Origin: Desmodesmus armatus
Lineage: Eukaryota; Chlorophyta; Chlorophyceae; Sphaeropleales; Scenedesmaceae
Length of the DNA stretch: 64,000 nucleotides
Direction of reading: 5' to 3'
NCBI GenBank assembly: GCA_007449985.2
Contig: VIIQ02000013.1
Span: 1 to 64,000 of the forward strand
The position numbers and the translations under genes were made by a program. The notes under the pieces are model-generated. The model had not been told where the DNA came from. It did no database searches and saw nothing but the letters and a program-made list of their open reading frames with translations. Numbering within the stretch: position 1 is the first letter of the stretch; each line of letters opens with the position of its first letter. Below, one piece after another: positions 1 through 11,685 of the stretch.

Positions 1-1270
1 CACTTGAGGGGGTGACCAGGGCGTAGTTGCCGGTCCTTGTTGTTCCTGTAGATGGTGTAGCCGGGGTCAGGCTTGCCGCACAGGGTTGAAGTAGGAGCTG
101 GGGCTGGGGCGAGCGGCTGCCAGGTGATGTAGGCACTGTTGATGCCGGTACTGCTGTTCGTGTGCCTTGAGCATGTAGGCACGGCCGAAGAAGGCAGGGT
201 CGTCGTACTCCTCAGGCGCTGCTGGGTGTAGTCGTCCTCCTCCTCCAGCAGCTGGCGGCACTGCATAAGCTGCTCAAAAACAGCTGGGTCGAGTGCCTCA
301 CGCAGGGCGTGTGAGCGGCCCCTACCTGCCTCTTGGCCTGTAGCTTCTTGCACTCATTGATGCTGTGGCCGTAGTTCTTGCAGAAGAGGCAGTTGCCGGG
401 GAAGGTGTGGTGCGGCTTGTGCTTGGGGTTGTTTTGTTGTCGCTCCCCTTGTAGCCGCTCTTGTTGTTGTAGTCACCCTTGCCCTTGTTGAAGCCGTTGT
501 TGCCCTGGAACTTGTTGAAGGAGGGGACAGTCCTGCTGTTGAAGCGGTTGGACTGCTGCTGGCCGCGGAAGGGCTGTTGCTGGCCGCGGAAGGGCTGCTG
601 GTTGAAGCGGAAGGAGCTGCCGAAGCTGTTGCTGTTCTCACCGGTGTAGAGGGCCTTGCCGTAGTTGTCCTGGGCATCTGTGTGGTGGCGCTTCTCGTGC
701 TGGACAGGCGGGTGAGGATGTCTTCCACGCTCTTTGGTTCGTTCATGCGGATGATCAGAGGATGGTGTCGTAGGCTGTTGGGAGGGCCTGCAAGAAGAAG
801 GTGAGGAGCTGCTGGGCTTCTGCTTGGCTGCCTCCAGAGGGACACAAGGTGCCTGAAGCGGCCGTAGAGCGCCAGCATGCCCTCGCCCTTGCGCATCTTG
901 ATGTTGGACAGCTCAGTGAAGTACAGGTCGCTGACCCTGCTGCTGCGACGCTCCACAGTTCGGACATCTGCTCGTACAACTGAGCTGCTGAGGGGCAGGA
1001 TGGGCAAAGCTGTCGATGAGGGTGCGGTCGACAGTGGCCTTGATGAGCATGCGGACAACTGCTGACTGTGGGTGGTCGGCTTTCGTCAGGGCCTTGACAA
1101 GTCCTTGCCGGCGGTAGACAGGGCGCCCTTGAAGTCGTCTTGCCATGGTGTGAAGTCCTCTGGGCTCTTCATGAAGACGGTGAAGAGGAGGTAATCTTCT
1201 TGCCTTCTCCAAGGTCGATAGGGATGGAGATGAGCTGCCGGGGGGCACCGCTGCTGAGCTGGATGCCATG
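1..1270 (-). mobile_element. Copia-type retrotransposon gag remnant, truncated by the window edge
   Basis: Reading the minus strand from an ATG near 1269, pieces of a Ty1/copia gag (UBN2/gag-polypeptide type) appear in alternating frames. They include ELSNIKMRKGEGMLALYGRF, then AEAQQLLTFFLQALP in another frame, then IIRMNEPKSVEDILTRL. The frame changes indicate at least two frameshifts, so the copy is dead or the sequence has indels. A perfect retroviral-type zinc knuckle C-x2-C-x4-H-x4-C (CLFCKNYGHSINEC) is encoded on the complement of 350-391. The pol region would lie to the left, outside the window. I could not delimit LTRs. The family assignment rests on the gag motifs and the knuckle. 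Confidence 0.75.
350..391 (-). other. CCHC zinc knuckle of the gag remnant
   Basis: The complement encodes CLFCKNYGHSINEC, with exact Cys-x2-Cys-x4-His-x4-Cys spacing. This is the nucleic-acid-binding knuckle of LTR-retrotransposon nucleocapsids. It is preceded by a Pro/His-rich stretch and followed by KKLQA, as is usual for plant and algal Copia gags. Confidence 0.8.
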
Positions 1271-4200
1271 GTGCAAGCTGGTGTGCTGTTAGGCTTAGGG
1301 GTGCTAACAGGCTTGGTGCAGCTGACTAATTGGCTGCGTGGCTGAATGTACGTCTACAAGTGAGCCTAACTGCACTGTAGAAGGAAGTGCAGGTGCTGAC
1401 AGACTGAGTGCTGGCAGGCTTGTAGCAGCTGACTAGGTGGCTGCTTAGCTGACTGAAAGCCGCGCTGTTGGGGCCCAGATGAGCTGACTACACTGTAATG
1501 GAAGTGCAGGAGCTGAGGCCGCTGCACTGCTGGTGCCCTAGCTACTCACACCACGGTGTACTGTAGGACAGGATAACCTGAGGTGGAGAGCAGGGCAGTC
1601 AGCAGCGAGGGCAGAAAACGACAGGCGGCAGGGTGTCAATAACCAGGCACTGCCACTGAGTAGTTGAACGTTCTGTAGCTCACACAGAAGAGGTTGCTGT
1701 CGCTGTAAGCCAAACAGACAGTGGGATTAGGCTGCTGTAGGGCAATGCTGCATGTAGGGAAGATGTAGTGCTGTGGCAGGAAAAACTGTCGCTGCTGCAC
1801 GCTGTAAACGCGGATGATCAGGCCGCTAAGCTGCTGCAAATCGAGCAAATCATTCCGTGCAACTAAAGCACATTGACAAAGGCGATAGCCTAGCTGCGCA
1901 AAGGCAGGTCTTCCTACGTTTGTACCGGGCACAGGTTGTATCGAGCTGCAGGTCTAGCTGAGGCGTGAAGAAGGGCTCATAACCTGATATGAATAGATGT
2001 GGCTGGGAGTTGTAAGCTCAAGGAACCTTGACAGCTATAAGGTGGAAAGTAGTCCTGTTACACTGGTGCACCGTATGCAGGCTTAGAGAGAGAGTAAACA
2101 TCCAAATACACTCTGACAATGCAGAGGTCATATACTCCGCAGGAGCGGATAGCATAACTTCAGTCGCCATGCATAACTTCCTAACTTCGGGTAACTGCGG
2201 GCAACTTCGTCCAGCATAGTGGGCTGAGCATACTCAATTCCAACAGTTGGGGATTTTCCCTCCCTTGTCCACCCAACGTCTGCAAGTCCGCACTCAGCAC
2301 TGGTAGGGAGGGAGCCCTACCTAGACAGCAGCGGCCTGGTGCTTGGGTGGGAGAGTTGAACAGTCCCAATGACGACCACTTCTGCTGTGGCTTTGGAATA
2401 GCTTGGTTGGTGGGTTGCACTCAGGCTTGTTGAGGGACCTGTATCAACACACAACATGCTGCTTTTCAGCACTTCATTGTGCCCAACACAGCGTTCCAGC
2501 AGTCAGTTCGACGTGTGATTGGCAAGGGTACTGCCCCTTAACCAAAGTCTGTGTCTGCACTCAGGGGGGCAGCCCTACCTAGGGTTTGGTGGTGTTTGGC
2601 CACTGCTTGTCTGAGGTGGTTGTGGGAGATGTCTTCAGCCCCTCTCCTGCCTGCGGCAATTCATTCAAGCATTCGAAAGGATCCGTTCACCGCAAATAAG
2701 TTTGTCGAGCGAGCTGCATTGGCACAAGTGTGCAGGTCCTTTTTCCATGGCAGGTTCTGCTGCTGCTTGCTGGGCTCGTCCTAAGCTGCATGCGGCCCCG
2801 AGCGCAGCTCCTGCGGCATTGTTACACGTTCTACCCACCTGAGTATCGGTCTCATGCAGCTCCATGGCCATTAGCTCGCTGAAAGCTGGCTCCCGCCCGA
2901 ACGACACCAACGGGACACTTGGCAGTTGATACCTTATTGCGGATGTATACTACTTCTAGTAAAGGCCTAGGCTGCTGTAAGTTCTCATGGTTTGGTCTGA
3001 ACAGCCCTGAACACATGTAGTGAACTGAGTCGGAAAAATGCTGAAACCTAGGGCGCGCGACGGTGAGACAGTGCCCGGAACCGGGGAGGTAGCAAGATTT
3101 CCTGTGGAGACACTGGGAACACACAAAGATGGGAACACAGAACACAATGTAACTAGCACGGCGCGCGACGGTGTCATTCTTGACCTCCTTGTGACCTGCT
3201 GCAAGTTTGCCCAATTTGATAGTTTATCGGTACCCCCGTGAATGGTGTTTTCGACATCGTGAGTGCCTGCCTTCTGACTGTGTCGTCGAGACTGTCTGCT
3301 GCAGATCCACACTGGAACACCTGATCTGTACAGATGTACACGTGTGTGTTGTGGTCCTTTGGAGGAACCGCACGGGTTGAGCAGGAAAACAGTAGATTTA
3401 AGCCGAGTGTGATCTCTGCAATCACAATCCTCATCCAAAATTGGCTGCAGCTGCCAGCACGGGAGCACCAGCAGTGAAATACAGTGTGCTGTGATAGCAA
3501 GCGGTCGCTGCAGCAGCTATCTGCATCCCACTACCAGCAGATTCAGCAAAGAGAAAGTCTGCTGCTCAGCACCTCTGCAGCACAAGACCACTGCTGCTCA
3601 ACAGCCCAGCTTCGCTTCCAGAGCAGGCCTCCACAGGAAGACATGCAGCACTGCACTTATGCCCAGTAGCATTGGTGCAGTGGCAGCTCTGTGCTTAGGC
3701 ACGGTACACAAGTCACACTATTGCACAGGACAGATGTCAATCTTCAAGCGGCCTTGGCAGCCAGGGGCCGCTGCACACTCTAGCATCCAATCGACAACAC
3801 ATACACATGCCACAGAACCCACTAGTAGTACTGCTAGTGAGCTGGGTGCCACCACTGCCATGCTGTGTGTGTGTTTGTGTGTGGCCAGCCAATGGGAGTC
3901 CGCCCCCCGGTACAACCCAAGAAAAACCACTGCCATATCCCAAAGGCACTTCATCAGGCGTGGCTATGTGCAGCAGCAACGGCAGCTTGGACTACCCAGC
4001 CTGCAAGGTTTGTCTGCCGCCACAGTCTCAACAACAAAGGGAAGAAAAGGATGCAACCAGGCACGGCTGGTGATATGTTGTACATGTATGCCTCACACGG
4101 TTGAGGCGGTGGAGTGTGCGTGCAGGCGCAACACACCCTTCTGCACCACCCACACATCAAACAGCTCTGAACCACCTTCAGGCCACAGACACACATGCAT

Positions 4201-4677
4201 CATCTGGCTGGCAGCTGTGCAGGCAGCCACACACCTTATGCACCTTGCCATGGACCACCACCATGCCTGCGCCACCCGCACACTCAACAGGCCTGGATCA
4301 CACACGCATGCAGCGCCGCTCAAATTCAGCTCGAATGCATACGGGTGTCAACGTGCTGACAGCAACACGTTGCTGTTTGCAGGGCCTGGGGCCACACACC
4401 CCTTGGAACAGTAGCCACCAAAGTATCCATATACCATGACCGCACCGGCCACAGCATTGATGGCCACGCCAGTGGGCCCTGTGCTGGGCAAGTGGTGCTG
4501 GATGCGGATGGAGGGGAACACGCCACCAAAAATGCAGACACCAGCAGCGTAGGGTTGTTGTAAGGTTTTGCCTGATGGCGCTGTGTGCGGCCAGCCGTGC
4601 CCCCCCCCCTCCGTAAAAAAAAAACATAACTCAGCCGCCACCAGAATGCAGACATCAACAACTCTGGTTGCTGCCCC
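1271..4677. other. Gene-poor stretch left of the cation transporter gene
   Basis: There is no exon set with consistent splice phases here. The segment may contain the leader/LTR side of the gag remnant (1271 to about 2000), but no convincing LTR ends were seen. GGCGCGCGACGGTG is present twice (near 3050 and 3160). Two copies of a dispersed GGCCAGCC-centred motif lie near 3888 and 4587. The several 80-300 residue open frames at 3480-4640 are Thr/His/Cys-rich without domain signatures and overlap each other on both strands. Confidence 0.5.
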
Positions 4678-6413
4678 TCACAATGGCAAGGTGTCTGCAA
4701 ACTGCACCAGCACTGCCTGGCAGGTCACACAAGTGATGGCCACACCCAGGATGTCCATGACAACCTGCAGGGCACGAACAAGGCATGACAGGCAAGGCCA
4801 TGAAGGGTGCCAACATCAGCAGTGCATTGCAATGCAGTGCAGAAAGGGTGCAGCAAAGCCATATTCAACGGTTGAGCCGAGCTTCTATCTGAAGAAGACA
4901 TGCCACACACAGAGGACAGATAACTATGATTGCGTAAGCCCCACCCTGGTCATGTCCCTGGCAGGTCATCAGCACACTCTTCTTGAAATGGAGTTAGAAA
5001 CCACATGTACATAGCATGGCTGTGGTGCAAGCCAAATGCAGGCAGGGTTGACATGGCCACTTGGTGATTAAGATTGACAACAGAAATGGCCTTGCAAAGC
5101 CTGGCCCACGCACCTGCACGCTCCCCCCTCACCCTCACACCCACCCACCCTGCACACCTGTATACTCGTCCCCGCATGTGCAGGGTCCACCCCGCCCCTC
5201 GCCAGCGCAAACGGCAGCCCCGTCCCCAGCAGCACGCTGGCAAACACGATCGCCAGCAGCGACACGGAGATGGCAGATGCGTTCAGCAGGCTGCCGTTTG
5301 TGAGGTAGACCCGCAGGAAGCCTGCTGCACTGAGGCCGCCACCCAACAGCAGCGCCACTTCAAGTTGCTCCGTCATCGTGGCCTGCAGTGGCGGGGTGTA
5401 TGTGGGAGGGCGAAGGCGGGGATGGGGGATGGCCGGGCGGGGGGGGGGGGGGGGGGGGTCGACAAAGTTAGGAGGGGTGCAGAGTGGAGTGTTTGACACA
5501 AAGCACGGCACTCCTGATCCATCCTATTCATCACTTGGATGGGTGCAAGGAGTCTGCTGCACTGAGGCCGCCGAACAACAGCAGCGCGACTTCCAGCTGC
5601 TCTGTCATCGTGGCCTGCAGTTGGTGGTGGTGGGGTGTGCGTGGGAGGGCGAAGGCGGGATGGGTGGGTGAGTGGGTGGGGGCGAGGGCAGATCAGAGGA
5701 TCGAAAGAAAGGGATGCAGGATTGGCGCAGCACGGCGCTCCTGATCCATTTAACCCATTGTCTCATCATTTGACTGGGAGTGTTGTCAATGCACGCACTG
5801 CAGCAGCACGGCTTTTCAGAAATGGGACACCACAGTGCTACTTGTCACCAGCTGGTGAGACACACTGCTTATTGGTGTGTCCTGCCTTCACAGATTAAGA
5901 AACATCTAGGCCGTGGAGCAGCCAATTGTAGCAACCTCCCTCTTCCCCCTCACCGGCACAGAATTTTGTTTCCGGGTGTGGCACACCCGAAAAAAAATCC
6001 TCCCAGCTGTGTTGCCCCTGGCCCCACTCACCCGGATGGATTTCCAGCTGGTGGTGATGCTGCCAGTTGCCTGCAGCAAACACAACAGCAGGCAGTCAGT
6101 TGAGGGGAGGGAAGTTGCTGCATGCAAATACTGTCATCGCTGGGCAGCACTCTCCACGCTTTCTGGGCCAAGCCCCCCCTCCCCCCCCTCGCTCGTGTAT
6201 GTGCCGATGTAGGTGTACAAGGAACATAGTTCCAGGGGGCAACGGCAAGTGACAAAGTGACACCTGTGCCCCAATGCCCTCCCCTGCCTTCCCAAACCCT
6301 CTCACCAGGCCTCGAATGACCTTGATGGCGCTCTGGTTGCCTGCATTGCCCCCAGCACCCACCAGCATGGTCAGGAACAGGGTCACTACCAAGTGGTCCT
6401 TCAATAGGTCCTG

Positions 6414-6463
<50 letters not shown>

Positions 6464-9400
6464 GGTAGCAGCAGCAGCGGCAGCAGCGGCAGCAGCAGCA
6501 GCGTAGCAGCAGGTATTGACTACAGGCGTGCGATTGAAGCATGGTGCAATCCCGCAACGACTGCAGCGCCTTGCAAACCAGAGGACCTCGATAAGGTCAA
6601 GGGAGGCTGTACACATTGTCACCCCTCAGCACACACATAAGCGGTTCTTTGAAACCGGCACACCCTGCTTCTTTGTGTCACGGGTGGACTTGTTCCCCCC
6701 CCCCCCCCCTGCTTTTCACGACAAGTGCTCCTTGGTCCCCTCCCCCCTTTCAGCATGCTTTCCCTGCAAACTGGCCGGATCTCAGTTGCCCCCCCCCCCC
6801 CCTCTGAGCTGCCTCCAGACTGATTCCGCCCCTGGCTCACCGCCCCTCAAAGAAACAGATTAAAAAAAAGCTACCCATGTCATGCAAGATGACCATTACT
6901 TGCTATGGCAGCTATCTAGGTGTCCCGTCAGTGTCAACAGTGTTGGCTGGCTGTCGTGTACAAATCTTGGAGACACATGCATGCAAAACTATGGTGGGAA
7001 CTGATGTGTCTACTGGAAAGGGGGGGGGGGTGGCAGTTGGCGCGCAACTGAGAGCGCTGTGTGTGGCCAGGTGGTGGGAGTCCCCCCCAAAGGCCTGGGG
7101 TCGGGGGGGGGGGGGGGGGAAGATTCAACCACTGTCTCACCTGGTAGCTGTCCAGCACAAACGATGAGGTTGACTGAAGCACCAGCAGACCTAGTAGCCA
7201 ACGTCCCCTGCAAGGGGGGGGGGGGGCAAGCGGTGTGTGCAGAAACGTTCAAGGGATTTGACAACAGCCTTATGACACATGAAGAGGTGGACGGCGGTAC
7301 CAACAGACCCAGAAGCCAACAGCCCCCGCAGAAAGGATTGTAGGGGGCCCTAAGGGGTGGAGGCCCCTGCGCGCAAGGTGTTCTTGTTGGATGGTGTAGC
7401 TGCTGACAGCCCGCATACACATATTATATATCAGCGACCCTATCAGTAGCAGCATGCTGGAGCGGTGACTGCACCCCCAACCCCCCACCCGCCAGAAATA
7501 AGGTGTGTGTGGCAGTTTGCATTGGCGGTGTTTTTTTGGGGGGGGGGGGTCTTGTTTGCCGGTCTTGCTGCAGGTTTTTCTTGCAGGTGTGTCTACCCAG
7601 TTCATCCAGTGTGGAGAGTACCGCCAAGCGTTGAAAGTATCCCAATGCAACCCCCCCCCCATAAGCACCAATGCTCCCCCTCAAGCCCCCACCACCATTT
7701 TCTCGACCCTCTCACCCTCAAGACACCCAGCGTGCTGCCACGGCTGTGCGCATGCTTGTCTCACTGCACACAGGCAGCTGATGGAGTTACCCACACCCTT
7801 GTCTATCGAATCCACCCCCACCCCCAACACCCTCAACACCAAGGCACCCTGCCTTGCTGCCGGTGCTGACCACAACAGTGCCGCACTCCATACCCACAAT
7901 TCAGGGGTGGCCTAGACGGTGGCCTAGACCCTTATCTTTCAACCCCATCACCCCCCCTCCTCAAAACCCCCAACACCAAGGCCCCCCTGGCCTGCTGCCA
8001 GTGCCCACCTGGTGAGTGCCTCATTCCACACAGGCAGCTCATGAACAACAGCCCCACCTATCCTCTTCCTCAAAGCCATTGACTCCCTTCCTTCAACAAC
8101 TGCAACCCCTATAACTGCCAGGGTGCTTCCAGTGCTGTGCTCACGAGTGTCTCACTGCACAGAGGCAGCTGATGGAGTTGACTGCACCCTTCTCATTCAC
8201 CTCCACGCCCCTCCTCCTCCCCCCCCCCCCCCCACCGCCCTTCCAAACCCCGTCAACACCAAGGCGCCCTGCCTTGCGGCCAGGTCTCACCTTGTGAGTG
8301 CCTCATTCCACACAGCCCGGCTGTTGAAGACTATCTCTCCTCTCAAACCCATTGAACCCCCTGCCTCGACAACCTCAGACACCCAGGGTGCTGCTAGTGC
8401 TGTGTTCATCAGTGTCTCACTGCACAGAGGCAGCTGATGGAGGTACCCCCACCTGCTCCATCCCCCCCCCTCAAACACCAAGGCCCCTCTGCCCTTCTGC
8501 CAGTGCCCACCTTGTGAGTGCCTCATTCCACACAGGCAGCTCAGCAGGAGGCTCCTCCTCAGCCTAGACAAACAGCACAGCACAGCACAGCACGATACAG
8601 CACGGCATGATGCTACACAGCATGCCGTTGCGTAGTAAACAAACAGCTATCCTTGTTGTTGTCAGGACAGTGCTGTGTGTGTTGCATACATTGACGAGCA
8701 CCAAAGCAATGTACACCCCTGTTTGTTCAAGGCACACCTACACCCTGCTGTGTCCTAGCCGCTGCTTTGTGCTTGCAGGCTTGTCTGAATCTGCATGACG
8801 CAGCAGCTGCAGCGGCTATTACTCCAAGCAACTGCAGTGCTGTTCACAGTGTGAAGCTGTCGCGGCTGCCTGGGCTGATGCTGCTGCAGTTGGAGCCAAC
8901 ACAACTGCAATACAATGCTGTCACCACGTGTAACAACCCCTGGATCGTTTATCCAGTACCCCACCTCTGGTATGAGACACATGTCGGGGTCTGGCAACCC
9001 GCTGTCACATAACTGCACAGCACAGCACAGCACAGCACAGCACAGCACAGCACAGCACAGCACAGCACAGCGCAGGGGCGGAAACAAGGCAGATGTGATC
9101 AAAACTACTACCCCTATTACACATCAACGGCTTGGCTGTTGGACACGACTTCATCCATGCCCCTACAGGTGAAGGTGGCAGTCTGCAATGTTGATACGCG
9201 AAACACCCCCCCCCCATGTTTCCCTGCATAACATCAGCTGCTGTTGTTGGCTGCCATTCACAATGTATGTGTGTATGACGCTGCCCCCCCCCCCCTTGTA
9301 CTTGCAACCGCCGCTGCTGTTCCTGCTGCTGCTGCGGCTGCTGCGGCAAGCAGCCACATGCGTTGCAACATTGTTGCCACCATCTAGCAGAGACCATACC

Positions 9401-10011
9401 TCCTCGCCCCCCCCCTCCCCGCCACACACACACACACATAACAAGAGATGCTGTCCTGCTGCAGCACTGCTGTGTCCTCAGCACAGGTGCAGCAGGAGGA
9501 AGCCTACCAATCATCAACGAAGAGTGTGGTGCCACACCTGCTGCTGCTGCATTTGCTAGCCCTGTCAACCCCCCCCCCCCCCCCCCCCCCCGCGTGCTGC
9601 TGCTGCTGCATTTGCTAGCCCAGCCCCCCCCCCCCCCCCTGCTGCTGCATTTGCTGGCCCAGTCTCCCCCCCCCCCCCCCCACCTCCCCTGCTGCATTTG
9701 CTAACCCAGTCTCCTCCCCCCCACCCCCCACCCCCCACCCCCTGCTGCTGCATTTGCTAGCCCAGTCTCCCCCCCCCCCCCCGCCCTCGACCCGGGTGGA
9801 CCCCCCCCCCCTCCCCCCCGCCGCGGGATGGCCTCACCGCTGCTCGTTCATGGAGTGACTCCTCCACAATGTGCACAGCCTCCTCCACACTCTGATCAAC
9901 TGCTACGGGACTGCTGCTGCTGCTACTGCGAGTGCTGCTAGCCAAAACATCTGCAGCAGCAGTTGTTGTTGCAGCAGTGACAGAACAGAACAGCAGGAAG
10001 AGCGATAGCAT
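4678..10011 (-). CDS. SLC41/MgtE-type divalent cation (Mg2+) transporter, 7 exons
   Basis: Minus-strand exons in coding order: 9838-10011, 8511-8563, 7141-7207, 6306-6410, 6032-6070, 5158-5382 and 4678-4764. All phases agree, giving 249 residues. The MgtE membrane domain is clear: RGRWLLGLLVLQSTSSFVL, then LVGAGGNAGNQSAIKVIRGL (the G-G-N-A-G-N-Q-S signature of MgtE/SLC41 transporters), then a hydrophobic block, then GVDPAHAGTSIQ joined to VVMDILGVAITC. Known members move Mg2+ or other divalent cations across membranes. This is one MgtE domain, about half the length of animal SLC41 proteins, and no CBS domains are visible. The chosen ATG gives a hydrophobic signal-like N-terminus (MLSLFLLFCSVTAATTT); an in-frame ATG 57 bases upstream exists. 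Donor 5157 (GTGTGC) is weak. Three introns carry degenerate copies of adjacent exon edges. Confidence 0.88.
5552..5740 (-). repeat. Upstream copy of the start of transporter exon 6
   Basis: The complement of 5552-5614 repeats the acceptor and first codons of exon 6 (ATMTEQLEVALLL, then GGLSAA) with a few substitutions, then diverges. The flank (ACTCCTGATCCAT near 5512 and again near 5739) is also repeated, so the duplicated unit is about 230 bp. A G-run at 5440-5458 lies between the copies. Confidence 0.75.
6416..6503. repeat. (CAG)n array, CTG in the transcript sense, at an acceptor
   Basis: A nearly pure CAG array on the plus strand with a few interruptions. In the transporter transcript it reads (CTG)n and ends directly at the acceptor of exon 4 (exon begins at 6410), replacing an ordinary polypyrimidine tract. 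Confidence 0.9.
7265..7333 (-). pseudogene. Degenerate upstream copy of transporter exon 3
   Basis: On the minus strand this segment reads CWLLGLLVPPSTSSCVIR after a CCGCGG-like remnant of the acceptor. It matches the true exon 3 (RWLLGLLVLQSTSSFVLDSYQ, 7141-7207) at most positions. The copy has lost a clean GT donor and would break the protein if included, so it is a pseudo-exon. Confidence 0.7.
7730..8563 (-). repeat. Tandem array of exon 2 edge copies in the transporter gene
   Basis: The true exon 2 (8511-8563) ends with codons for LPVWNEALT before a GTGGG donor. Degenerate copies of this exon end plus donor recur downstream in the transcript at about 8291-8330 and 8010-8045. More diverged copies (QLPLCSETL-like) lie near 8401-8440, 8126-8175 and 7736-7786. 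Copies are separated by C-rich (plus-strand) spacers. They keep the donor side but have no convincing acceptor, so they look like by-products of tandem duplication rather than used exons. Confidence 0.75.
9012..9070. repeat. Pentanucleotide microsatellite (GCACA)n
   Basis: About eleven tandem copies of a five-base unit (GCACA) in intron 1 of the transporter gene. Shorter versions of the same unit occur at 8575-8600, 39844-39866 and, as (TGTGC)n, at 56104-56147. Confidence 0.9.
9538..9785. repeat. Minisatellite of GCTGCATTTGCTAGCCCAG units separated by C-runs
   Basis: Five imperfect units each contain TGCTGCATTTGCTAGCCC followed by 10-18 C residues. They lie in intron 1 of the transporter gene. 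The C-runs on the plus strand are G-runs in the transcript and follow the exon 1 donor. Confidence 0.85.
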
Positions 10012-11685
10012 GGTATGTGAAAGGTGCAGGCAGCTGAGGTGGTATGTGCAATGCCACTTCTGCTGCAGCAAGCTGTGTTAGGTACTCATGCTATCCGTCA
10101 GAACCACCTGTTGCTACAACAGATGTGGATGTGGCGCATTTTGCTGCAATGCGCTGCCCTTCTGCATGACATCACTCCTTCTTGCCAGTATCAATGCACA
10201 CAGGGTGTGTCTTCGCTTGCAAGATATGCTGTCCCTTCACATGCATATGAGCGTCTTGAACACACTCACCGTCACGTTTGGTACTTGCTGGGACCCCTGC
10301 TGTGTTCCGTCTCTGCCAAGTGCTACTGCTTCTGCTGCAGCTTCTGCACCCTGCTACTGTTGTTGCAGAGCTGTGGACAGCTGCCTGTACTTGCTTGTGC
10401 AAGTGCATACTGAAGAGCATGTGAAGTTTGTGGTTGTGTCTACTGAGCTGTCCCTACATGCGCTTTGCCCCTTGTTGCCGAGGATCAGTTGGAGATCAAA
10501 ATGGAAAGCTTTGGACAACAAAGTTGAACCAGCACGCGCTTCAAAACCGATAAAGTTCACTTTTAGCGGGCTTGGGAGCCTTCCATTGACGGGGTGGTGT
10601 TCGCTGTTTTGAAGTGGCAGACAGCTGAGAATGAATGAGAGGGTCAACAGTGCTGGTGACAAGTAACTGTTTTGCTGCAACTGCGCAATGCATCACCTAT
10701 CTGTAAATTGTGCTCATTTCAACTGTTCTTTGGACGCACCAGGATGCATCATACCATACTGCATGGAAACAGTCACTGAGTGCTGACAGCAGGTGACACG
10801 CAACCGTCTGCGCAAGCATGCTTTCTGTTTGCGCAACAATCACGTCCCTGCTGGAAGAATCTGCATGCTGCTAAGCACTAACTTGAACGACCCATGTGCC
10901 TCATGTGGCTCATGTGGCATGCACATGATCTCCTACCTACGGTTACATGTTCCAAGCCAGCACAGAGTGCAGTGCGACCGACACAGCTCTGTGTCTACAC
11001 ACAGCCCGTGTGACATGTCCTGCCTCACACTGCCACCCCTCAAAGTGTCAATCTACCTACGTCACCACAGACTTGGCACCACATCGATGAGATACCTCAC
11101 CCAAAGTCAACACCTAGCCCCAGCACAGGTCAGGCCCACAGCAAGTCGACAGCAAAGACCTCGACAGCAGGAAACCTGGCCAAGCACTGTCACGCTCTGG
11201 CATGCCCAGAGCTGTCACACACTGTCAGTGCAAAAGCTAGGTGTGACATGTGGTTGTGCGCAAGACCCTGGGCGCTTATGCAACTCCCACCACAGGGCTT
11301 TGAACCCCTCTGAAAGTTGGATTGAAAGAAGCATAGGCAGTGTTGACTACTGCAGTGTGCAGACTGCGGCAGCCCCAAGTGAACAGCTGTAGGCTGCCAT
11401 GTTCTGCTGCTCCTGCAGCGGCAGGCTACATGGCAGCGCTGTCACAACCCCGCTGACACAACGCAGCAACGACAACCAACAGCCTTGCGGCATTCATTAT
11501 TTGCTTCATGCACTTGAGCTAGTGCGAGCCAGGGGCTTTCTTCAGCTCCTACGCTATACAGCGCCCATCCAACAAGCATGATTGATGCAAGCAAAGTCAT
11601 GCAAACCCCTCAGCGCAGCATAAACCAACACCAACGGACAACAACAGTCCCTCGCACGTAGCAGCACATGCCGTAGCACTTATAT
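10012..11685. other. Intergenic, no gene recognised
   Basis: Lies between the 5' end of the minus-strand transporter gene and the 3' end of the minus-strand DAPG-hydrolase-like gene. A 199-residue open frame (10793-11392, plus) has no domain, signal or composition suggesting a protein. The segment presumably holds the transporter promoter and the neighbour's 3' UTR. Confidence 0.5.

Noticed and set aside
3491..4414. 307-residue open frame on the plus strand
   Set aside because: Composition is Ser/Thr/His/Cys-rich with no domain, and overlapping frames of similar size exist on both strands, as expected from low stop density.
10793..11392. 199-residue open frame, plus strand
   Set aside because: No recognisable motif, signal peptide or splice context; lies in the transporter promoter region.
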